Source of the DNA: an uncultured Alistipes sp.
GTDB taxonomy: Bacteria; Bacteroidota; Bacteroidia; Bacteroidales; Rikenellaceae
Reading direction: 5' to 3'
Assembly (NCBI GenBank): GCA_945494785.1
Contig: CALYVN010000002.1
Location: forward strand, 19,146 to 83,145
Length of the DNA: 64,000 bases
A program made the translations under genes and the position numbers. The notes below the pieces were generated by a model that saw only the letters and a list, made by a program, of their open reading frames with translations, did no database searches and was not told the origin of the DNA. Shown here piece after piece: positions 57,742 through 64,000 of this stretch. Numbering within the stretch: the first letter of the stretch is position 1; each line of letters opens with the position of its first letter.

Positions 57742-59139
57742 ATGGCAAACAAAATACCGCGCGTGCCGGTGCGCGAACAAAATCCGGCGCAACGTGCCGC
57801 CAACTTCGAGGAGGTATGCTACGGCTACAATGCCAACGAGGCGATGTTGGAAGCGACACGCTGTTTGGATTGCAAAAATCCGCGATGCGTTACCGCGTGT
57901 CCCGTAGGCATTAAAATTCCGCGTTTCATCGAGCGACTCAAAGAGGGCGATTTCTCTGCGGCTGCCGACATCATTGCCGAAGATTCGTCGCTGCCGAGCA
58001 TCTGCGGGCGTGTTTGTCCGCAAGAGACGCAGTGCGAAGGCTCGTGCATACTCGGCATCAAGGGCGAAGCGGTGGCGATAGGCAAATTGGAGCGTTTTAT
58101 CGGCGATTGGCAGTTGGAACACCGCACTGCCGAACATGCGGCACCCGCAACCAACGGCCATCGTGTGGCGGTTGTCGGCAGCGGACCGTCGTCGTTGGCT
58201 TGTGCAAGCGATTTGGCAAAGATGGGTTACAAGGTCGATGTATTCGAGGCATTGCACGAATTGGGCGGTGTGCTGGTTTACGGCATCCCCGAATTCCGTC
58301 TGCCGAAACAGGCGATTGTCCGCAAGGAGATTGAGGCAGTGCGTCGGTTGGGCGTAACCTTCGAAACCGATGTCGTCGTCGGCCGTACCGTAACTGTCGA
58401 TTCTCTGCTCGACGACGAGGGGTACGACGCCGTATTCATCGGGTCGGGTGCAGGATTGCCGCGTTTTATGGGCATCGAGGGCGAAAACCTCAACGGAGTA
58501 TTCTCTGCCAACGAATTTCTTACGCGAGCCAATTTGATGCGTGCCTACGACAACGAATCGGATACACCGATATATGTCGGTCGGCGTGTGGTTGTGGTCG
58601 GCGGAGGCAACGTGGCGATGGATGCCGTCCGTACAGCCAAGCGATTGGGCGCGGATGCCACAATCGTCTATCGTCGCAGCGAAACCGAATTGCCCGCACG
58701 TCGAGAGGAGGTGCATCATGCCAAGGAGGAGGGTATAGAGTTCCGTATGCTGACCAATCCGACGCGCATCATCGGCGACGAACGCGGTTGGGTGCGCGAA
58801 ATAAATTGCGTGCGGATGGAGTTGGGTGAGCCCGACGAGAGCGGTCGCCGTTCGCCTGTCGAGGTTGCCGGCTCCGATTTTCGGATTGAATGCGATGCGG
58901 TGATTATGGCACTCGGTACATTGCCCAATCCGCTTATCGCCTCCACCACGTCGGGTCTCGAAACCACACGACGGGGTTGCATTGCCGCCGATGCCGACGG
59001 ACGCACCACTCGCGAAGGGGTCTTTGCGGGAGGCGATACCGTAACGGGTGCGGCAACCGTGATTTTGGCAATGGGCGCAGGTCGGCGTGCCGCAAAAGCC
59101 ATAGACGAATACGTAAAAGCAAAAAATGCCAAACAATAG
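57742..59139 (+). CDS. nfnB: NADH-dependent ferredoxin:NADP+ oxidoreductase subunit B (GltD-like)
   Basis: The 465-residue protein has an N-terminal iron-sulfur domain (C-L-D-C-K-N-P-R-C ... C-G-R-V-C-P-Q-E-T-Q-C-E-G-S-C, ~37-100), then GltD-like FAD (V-V-G-S-G-P-S-S-L) and NADPH (V-V-V-G-G-G-N-V-A-M-D-A) domains. It is often named homotetrameric glutamate synthase small chain; pairing with nfnA makes NfnB the better call. It is the bifurcating-flavin subunit. Confidence 0.92.
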   Translation: MANKIPRVPVREQNPAQRAANFEEVCYGYNANEAMLEATRCLDCKNPRCVTACPVGIKIPRFIERLKEGDFSAAADIIAEDSSLPSICGRVCPQETQCEGSCILGIKGEAVAIGKLERFIGDWQLEHRTAEHAAPATNGHRVAVVGSGPSSLACASDLAKMGYKVDVFEALHELGGVLVYGIPEFRLPKQAIVRKEIEAVRRLGVTFETDVVVGRTVTVDSLLDDEGYDAVFIGSGAGLPRFMGIEGENLNGVFSANEFLTRANLMRAYDNESDTPIYVGRRVVVVGGGNVAMDAVRTAKRLGADATIVYRRSETELPARREEVHHAKEEGIEFRMLTNPTRIIGDERGWVREINCVRMELGEPDESGRRSPVEVAGSDFRIECDAVIMALGTLPNPLIASTTSGLETTRRGCIAADADGRTTREGVFAGGDTVTGAATVILAMGAGRRAAKAIDEYVKAKNAKQ

Positions 59140-59149
59140 AATCGGATTC

Positions 59150-59710
59150 ATGCGTACAAACTTTTTATTGTCCGCACTCTTTGCTGCATTGATGATCGTC
59201 GGCTGCCAATCGAAACACAACTCGCTGACAGGCGTCATAGGCGATGCAACCGTAAATACGGTTACGGTAGTAACGACGGACGGCGACAAGGTAACGTTCG
59301 GTACCATGGATGCCGACCGCTCCGACTGCCACGGACTGCTTATCGGCTCGCCCGTAACGATAGAGTATGAGGGCGACATCGAGAACGGAATCGGCACAGC
59401 CGTTGCCGTTGCCGTTGCAACATCGCGCGAATACAATCTTCTGATAGGCGATTGGACCTATCGCAACGGCGACTTCGAACAAGGTTTCTCGTTGCGCATC
59501 GGGGGCGAAGCGGAGCAGATAGGCACAGCCACGCTCCTCTATTCGGCTTGGCAACTCGACGGCGACACTCTTTCGCTTGCAGGCCGCAGTAGCGGCAACG
59601 GACAGGAGTTCGATTTTATCGAGACGTGGACTATTGCCGATTTGGATGAAAACACTCTGAAACTCGAAGGCGAAAACGGCTCTTCGCTGACACTGACACG
59701 CAAGCGGTAA
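59150..59710 (+). CDS. Small lipoprotein with a lipocalin-like domain
   Basis: The 186-residue precursor has a lipobox M-I-V-G-C (Cys ~18). The middle is Thr/Val/Asp-rich and the C-terminal ~90 residues look lipocalin-like (L-L-I-G-D-W-T-Y near 100, W-T-I-A-D-L-D-E-N-T-L). The start is the ATG of the signal peptide, ten bases after the nfnB stop. The ligand is unknown; it is probably a passenger of the nfn operon. Confidence 0.7.
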   Translation: MRTNFLLSALFAALMIVGCQSKHNSLTGVIGDATVNTVTVVTTDGDKVTFGTMDADRSDCHGLLIGSPVTIEYEGDIENGIGTAVAVAVATSREYNLLIGDWTYRNGDFEQGFSLRIGGEAEQIGTATLLYSAWQLDGDTLSLAGRSSGNGQEFDFIETWTIADLDENTLKLEGENGSSLTLTRKR

Positions 59711-59730
59711 CAGAAGAGTCCGATACGATT

Positions 59731-59770
59731 TCACGCGCCCCTGCCGAAGCGGGGGCGCGTGATGTTTTTT
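59731..59770 (+). terminator. Terminator after the nfn operon
   Basis: TCACGCGCCCC (59731-59741) and GGGGCGCGTGA (59752-59762), then GTTTTTT two bases on. Confidence 0.9.
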
Positions 59771-59783
59771 ACTCAAACCCTCT

Positions 59784-60926
59784 CTAACCTATTGCCTCTT
59801 TGGAATCGACAGGGTTGGCATAAATGCCGAGGAATATCTCGCGGGCTGTCTCGGCACTCGCGCTGAACGCACGCTCGGCATCGGACAGACGATTGCAAAA
59901 CCGTGCCTGCTGCTCCGCCGTGTAGCGGTCGGCAAAACGGTTGTCTCCGTGCAGAATATCGTGCGCTATATAATTGGTGTCGTGCAGAACATAAGCCTCT
60001 GTGATACGCTTGTCGATAGCCTCCACCAGAGCCTTGTATGCTTCGGGTTTCGGCAGTGCAGCCATCTCCTGCAACTCGTCGTCGCCGATAGGCCGGCAAA
60101 CCGTGATGTTCACATCGCCCTTTTGTGCCGATATGCCGCACATGATACTTTCGAAATCCTCGTTAGGCTGCTTGCGGTAAGGCTCGCCCGTGGCACGAGC
60201 CGCGAGTTCCAATGCCTTGCGCACGTCGCACGTCTCGTATTGATACGACACGGCGACAGGAGTAATATGCAGACGTGAAAAATCGGCGGCAAAATCGCCA
60301 TCGCCACTCATTCCGAGCATCTTCAACACCCCTTGGTCGGTGGCATCGCGCCCATCTTTCGTTCGGCCGTTGCGTTGCGCTATCCACATCGAGCGACCTG
60401 CCTCGATACGCAGACGGATATACTCGGTCAGGTGGCGCGAATTTTCCAAAAATTCGCGAGGCGAGACATCGTCCTTGCGGATAATCTTCACCATATTGTT
60501 GGCTCGGCATATATCGGCGACTATCTGCGGACGCAGCAGATTGTCGCCCAAAGCGATGTCCGTAGTCGGCAAATCGTGCGAAAATAGCATGTACTGCAAC
60601 ATAAACGCATCGAGCGATATGTCGCGATGGTTGGATATGAAGAGTTGGCCGCCTTCGTGCGCCACGTTCTCCAAACCCGATTGTGTGAAATTGTCTATCG
60701 TCGAGTCGATAATCTGCTGAATCGCGGGATAGAGAATACGGCTCTGAATGTCGTGCGTATTCCGGCAACTGCGGATTGCTTCGCGTATCAGCGCGATGTC
60801 GATATTCGGAAAAGCGAATTTTGCTGCAGGTTCGAGCATCGGATCATCGGCAATACGCTCCATCGCTGCGGGAATTTCATCGTCGTAATAAGCCCTTATG
60901 TCATCGAATGAGGTATTATCCATCAT
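59784..60926 (-). CDS. PlsC-type acyltransferase family protein
   Basis: The 380-residue soluble-looking protein has an acyltransferase core at ~95-260 with the first motif as I-S-N-H-R-D-I-S-L-D (His ~105). This is the H-R-D-I-x-L-D variant of a Bacteroidales subgroup rather than the classic H-x4-D. It probably acylates a glycerophosphate or related lipid precursor. Two adjacent ATG codons (60926, 60923) are possible; an upstream open stretch over the aldolase gene is rejected. Confidence 0.78.
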   Translation of the reverse strand: MMDNTSFDDIRAYYDDEIPAAMERIADDPMLEPAAKFAFPNIDIALIREAIRSCRNTHDIQSRILYPAIQQIIDSTIDNFTQSGLENVAHEGGQLFISNHRDISLDAFMLQYMLFSHDLPTTDIALGDNLLRPQIVADICRANNMVKIIRKDDVSPREFLENSRHLTEYIRLRIEAGRSMWIAQRNGRTKDGRDATDQGVLKMLGMSGDGDFAADFSRLHITPVAVSYQYETCDVRKALELAARATGEPYRKQPNEDFESIMCGISAQKGDVNITVCRPIGDDELQEMAALPKPEAYKALVEAIDKRITEAYVLHDTNYIAHDILHGDNRFADRYTAEQQARFCNRLSDAERAFSASAETAREIFLGIYANPVDSKEAIG

Positions 60927-60971
60927 GTCGTTTTTTTCGATTTCGCGACTTGCGCGAAACAATAATCTCTG

Positions 60972-60979
60972 CAAATATA
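60972..60979 (-). promoter_or_regulatory. Promoter -7 box for the acyltransferase
   Basis: TATATTTG on the minus strand, 45 bases before the start. The rest of 60927-61133 shows only the opposing promoter at 61076. Confidence 0.7.
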
Positions 60980-61075
60980 AGAAAAAAATCCTATTCGGCG
61001 CATTTTTCTGCCTATATGTCGTTTTAAGAGCGGGATGAACATTACTCTTGTGCCTTGCCGTATCGATAAATTTAG

Positions 61076-61083
61076 TATATTTG
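61076..61083 (+). promoter_or_regulatory. Promoter -7 box for the aldolase
   Basis: TATATTTG, 50 bases before the ATG at 61134. Confidence 0.7.
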
Positions 61084-61133
61084 CACAACCTTCCGTTACG
61101 ACAAACACGATTTAACGATAATTGTTCAACGCT

Positions 61134-61958
61134 ATGAATGTCAAAGAACTTCTCAAAGAGTGCCAAAAGCGTCGATGCGCCGTTCTGGCAACCAACTTCT
61201 ACAATTTCGAGACCCTTACTGCCGTAATGCGTGCCGCACAACGCACGCAGGCTCCCGTATTGTTGCAACTCACGCGCAGTTCGATAGATTATATGGGACT
61301 GAAACAGGCGGTTGCCATGGGACGACAGGCGATTGCCGACTACGGTGTGCAGGGTTGGATTCATCTCGACCACGGCAGTTCGGTCGAATTGGCGGAACGA
61401 TGCCTCGATGCCGGTTTCGATTCGGTGATGATAGATGCCAGCGAAAGTTCGTTCGACGAGAATGTGGCAACCACGCGCCGTGTCGTGGAGTTGGCACGTC
61501 CTTACGGTGCCAATGTCGAGGCGGAGTTGGGTTATGTCGCCAAACTCGGCCAGCAGCAGGGTGGCGGTTTTACCACAGCATCCGATGCGGCACGTTTTGT
61601 GGAACTGACAGGTGTCGATGCGTTGGCTGTTGCGATAGGCTCGGCGCATGGATTTTACAAGGAGGAGCCGCATTTGGACATCGACCGTCTGCGCGAGATA
61701 CATGAGGCCACTGATGCAGCCCTCGTACTCCACGGCAGTTCGGGCATTCCTCATTCGCAGGTGCGCGAGGCGATTGCCAACGGTATAGTCAAGGTCAATC
61801 TCGCCACCGAAATCAAAGACAATTTCATGCGTGCGCTCAAAGGCGTACTGCTCGAAAGCAACGAAATCGACCTCCGCAAGGTATTCCCGAAGGCTGTCGA
61901 ACCGGTTGTCGAACTTCTGTGCGAAAAGTACCGCATGGTTGGCTCGGCAGAGAAGTAA
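61134..61958 (+). CDS. Class II fructose/tagatose-bisphosphate aldolase
   Basis: The 274-residue zinc-dependent aldolase has A-T-N-F-Y-N-F-E-T (~20-28), H-L-D-H-G-S-S (~77-83), the loop A-E-L-G-Y-V-A, G-S-A-H-G-F-Y, H-G-S-S-G-I-P and V-N-L-A-T-E-I. It cleaves ketose 1,6-bisphosphates to triose phosphates. The short length fits the GatY/KbaY-like branch, so tagatose bisphosphate is as likely a substrate as fructose bisphosphate. It is monocistronic. Confidence 0.9.
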   Translation: MNVKELLKECQKRRCAVLATNFYNFETLTAVMRAAQRTQAPVLLQLTRSSIDYMGLKQAVAMGRQAIADYGVQGWIHLDHGSSVELAERCLDAGFDSVMIDASESSFDENVATTRRVVELARPYGANVEAELGYVAKLGQQQGGGFTTASDAARFVELTGVDALAVAIGSAHGFYKEEPHLDIDRLREIHEATDAALVLHGSSGIPHSQVREAIANGIVKVNLATEIKDNFMRALKGVLLESNEIDLRKVFPKAVEPVVELLCEKYRMVGSAEK

Positions 61959-61977
61959 CCGATTGCGACCATTCGAC

Positions 61978-62012
61978 AAAACGCCGTGCATCATCCGATG
62001 CACGGCGTTATT
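61978..62012. terminator. Hairpin between the aldolase and permease genes
   Basis: AACGCCGTGCATC (61980-61992) and GATGCACGGCGTT (61997-62009), loop 4. It can end both converging transcripts; the T-run is better on the minus strand. Confidence 0.8.
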
Positions 62013-62031
62013 ATATACGGCAACTCCATTC

Positions 62032-63285
62032 CTATCGGCTCTCCCGCTTCAACAACAGATGTTCGAGCAGCAATATAATGATTATGCCCATTACGAAGCC
62101 GTTGCCCACAATCGGACGAATCAGTGCAGGAATGGCATCGACAGCCTGTTGCGGAGCGAACGACAAAACGATGTTGAACATTATCGGAATGCCGAGTATC
62201 AATCCGTCCTTGAAGGTAGCGACCGATTTCGTCGTCTGTATCATCCCCAATCCCGCAGCCACCTGTGTAGCCATGAGATAGAGCAACACCGTACCCATAA
62301 CCGGCAGCGGAATGGTCAGCAACACCGCAACGACCTTCGGAAAGAAGGCGAGCAGAATCATACCCACGGCAGCAGGGATAACCGTATGTCGCGATGCGCA
62401 TGATGTCGATGCCACAACACCCGGGGATAGCGAATAATCGACAGGACCGATAACGCCCAATGCTCCTGCCACGATATTCATCAGACCCGTGATGCCCGCA
62501 CTCCGTTTGTTGCGCTTGGCCATATCACCCGCGCCTATCATATCGCCCAACGATTGTACCGAGCCGATTTGGTTTATCAGCAGGGCGACGTAGCAGAATA
62601 CGAACGCCAACACCACTCCTGCATCGAACTTCATCGGCCACACCGACAAGCGCGGCGCAACAGTATCGGTGGCGAACTGCGATGGAAAGCCCGTAAAGCA
62701 GTAGTAGATAAGCGACCCGAGTATCATAGCCCATATCACCACGGTAGTCTTCCACACACCGCGCAGCAGATTGTTGGCAACCGCCATGACCATTACGCAG
62801 ACGAGCGAGAAGACAAATGCCGACAACTGATGCTCGGCATCGGAGAAAATCAATTCGACTATCGGTTTGGCGATTGTGAACGACACCAACAGCAATATCG
62901 ACAATACGATACGCGGTGTAAAGATGCGTTGCAGTTTCGACAATGCTCCGCATGCCGCGATGCCTGCAACCATTGCGCCGCCTATTATCATCGAGGGGTA
63001 GATGGTCTCCGACCCGTAGCCTTGTGCCGAAGCGGCGATAACCCCCATAAGCAATGCTGCGGCAGGGCCTGCCACAAGCGGCAGACGATGACCCCACAAG
63101 GCCTGTACGACCATCGTCAAACCCATTACGGCAAACAACTTCTGCGTAAAGCAGACCGTTTCGCCTTCGGGTGCGATGAAGGTGCTCGTAAGCACTACGG
63201 GGATACATATCATAAACCACTGCAACCCGTACAACAACATTGCACCGGCAGCAGGACGGTCATCGGTTCCGTATTTGAGTTTCAT
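62032..63285 (-). CDS. NCS2-family uracil/xanthine permease
   Basis: The 417-residue membrane protein has about 12-14 hydrophobic segments and the NCS2 pattern: Y-G-L-Q-W-F early, V-A-G-P-A-A-A near 78, Q-S-L-G-D-M-I-G-A-G near 245, and the conserved P-V-M-G-T-V-L-L-Y near 350. It imports a nucleobase with protons or sodium; whether uracil, xanthine or urate is not resolved. The ATG at 63285 overlaps the upstream gene's stop region by 26 bases, so the two are cotranscribed. Confidence 0.88.
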   Translation of the reverse strand: MKLKYGTDDRPAAGAMLLYGLQWFMICIPVVLTSTFIAPEGETVCFTQKLFAVMGLTMVVQALWGHRLPLVAGPAAALLMGVIAASAQGYGSETIYPSMIIGGAMVAGIAACGALSKLQRIFTPRIVLSILLLVSFTIAKPIVELIFSDAEHQLSAFVFSLVCVMVMAVANNLLRGVWKTTVVIWAMILGSLIYYCFTGFPSQFATDTVAPRLSVWPMKFDAGVVLAFVFCYVALLINQIGSVQSLGDMIGAGDMAKRNKRSAGITGLMNIVAGALGVIGPVDYSLSPGVVASTSCASRHTVIPAAVGMILLAFFPKVVAVLLTIPLPVMGTVLLYLMATQVAAGLGMIQTTKSVATFKDGLILGIPIMFNIVLSFAPQQAVDAIPALIRPIVGNGFVMGIIIILLLEHLLLKRESR

Positions 63286-64000
63286 AGTATTTGTGTTGAA
63301 CAAAATAACGTTGCGATTTTATCAGATTGCGCGTATGCAGCACCATTGTCTTGGTCTCGTTCAGAATGGTTATGTAGAGCATGCTCGCCTTGGTCGAAGT
63401 CTCCTTGTGTTTGATGCTGCGCAACTGCGTGGTCATCGATTCCGAGATGCTCTCGAACAGCGCATCGCGCAACTCGACAACCATGTGCGCCTCCGTAAAG
63501 TCGTTGCGTTGCAGAATCAGATTGACCCGCGCGAATATCACCTCGACATCGTCGTTTATGCGCATCAAATCCTCGATTTGCTCCTTGTTCATGCCCTCAT
63601 GGTTGTTGTCGATATGCTCGAAACAGGGGTGTGTGATGTTGCACAGCGACCGCGCTACCTCGGTGATGTAATCGACCGCCTGCGCATAGTAGTATGCCAC
63701 CGAAATCTCGTTGTCCTTCAATGCGGAGAGTACCGACATTATATTCTGTTTGCGCTCCTTCGCCTTGGCATAGAGTTCGTCCGACTGCTGCATCACCTCG
63801 CGCAGTACCTTGCGATTCTCCTTGAATACGGCAATCATCGTTCGGTCGTAAATCTTGGTTGCAAGACGCATCGCCTCCGAAACCTCCGCGACGCTCTGTC
63901 TGATTACGCCGTCTGCTCCGTCGGCGAGGTTGTCGGCATCGCTCTCCGTTACGGCAGCAGCCGCACGATTCTTTTTGATATTGCTGCGCAACAGAATCCA
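63260..64000 (-). CDS. C-terminal part of an inorganic phosphate transporter, probably PiT with PhoU-like tail
   Basis: The gene enters from the right edge; 246 residues are visible. The first visible residues (W-I-L-L-R-S-N-I-K-K-N) look like the end of a membrane domain. The rest is a helical, Asn/Glu/Lys-rich PhoU-like domain, the arrangement of Bacteroidota PiT transporters. The transporter body is outside the window, so the name rests on this tail and on memory of the family. Confidence 0.6.
   Translation of the reverse strand, partial: WILLRSNIKKNRAAAAVTESDADNLADGADGVIRQSVAEVSEAMRLATKIYDRTMIAVFKENRKVLREVMQQSDELYAKAKERKQNIMSVLSALKDNEISVAYYYAQAVDYITEVARSLCNITHPCFEHIDNNHEGMNKEQIEDLMRINDDVEVIFARVNLILQRNDFTEAHMVVELRDALFESISESMTTQLRSIKHKETSTKASMLYITILNETKTMVLHTRNLIKSQRYFVQHKYYETQIRNR

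Noticed and set aside
1-64000. CRISPR arrays, insertion sequences, transposases or restriction systems
   Set aside because: I looked for regularly spaced direct repeats, transposase-like frames and their inverted ends on both strands and saw none.

Overview
The window looks like a chromosome segment of a gut-type Bacteroidales bacterium, most likely Alistipes or a close relative in the Rikenellaceae. The evidence is the promoter type (about 30 copies of the Bacteroidota -7 box TAnnTTTG, nearly all at sensible distances from genes), tRNA genes without an encoded CCA tail, BspA-type leucine-rich repeats, fimbrillin-like lipoproteins with BACON and FISUMP-type domains, Lgt-dependent lipoprotein signals, a B12-dependent ribonucleotide reductase, NfnAB and a fused DAHP synthase-chorismate mutase. 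The genus is inference from these traits; no search was run.

Layout. 1-7.7 kb: tail of a BspA-like surface protein, a coiled-coil gene with zapA, a purine-rich spacer, a candidate 6S RNA, rny, surE with a NarL-type two-component pair, and gdhA. 7.7-12.7 kb (minus): an OmpA-family protein, a 5'-truncated paralogue of it, and nrdJ. 12.8-18.9 kb: DAHP synthase/chorismate mutase, a radical SAM protein, an NhaD-like antiporter, recF with a DUF721 gene, and a membrane TPR protein followed by a degenerate lumazine-synthase-like gene. 19-23.3 kb: tRNA-Leu, a HAD phosphatase with aroB, typA, rpiB. 23.4-25.8 kb: a short peptide gene and a large surface lipoprotein. 25.8-29.8 kb (minus): a compact operon of S24-like regulator, histidine kinase, lgt, a predicted HU-like/SPOR membrane protein and GtrA. 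29.8-38.7 kb: tRNA-Arg, ruvB, uvrB/dnaG (divergent), smpB, tsaB, a YgjP-type peptidase with rlmB, and an SGNH-like lipoprotein. 38.7-44.2 kb (minus): ABC-F with rpe, GNAT with a ROK regulator, and fabD. 44.2-48.8 kb: a second short peptide followed by a 1466-residue lipoprotein ending in a metallophosphoesterase. 48.8-54.1 kb: argS, obgE and an outer-membrane barrel. 54.1-55.7 kb: panB, an inverted-repeat block next to tRNA-Val, and tRNA-Asn. 55.7-64 kb: a DUF1573 protein, nfnA, nfnB, a small lipoprotein, a PlsC-type acyltransferase, a class II aldolase, an NCS2 permease and the end of a phosphate transporter.

Most of the window is ordinary core metabolism and information processing. The parts that deserve attention are the nested inverted-repeat block beside tRNA-Val, the two short-peptide/lipoprotein loci, the degenerate RibH-like gene, the S24-like regulator that has lost both catalytic residues and heads an envelope operon, the Gly-to-Cys change in the RecF Walker A motif, and the nearly leaderless genes. 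No CRISPR array, insertion sequence, integrase or rRNA gene was seen.
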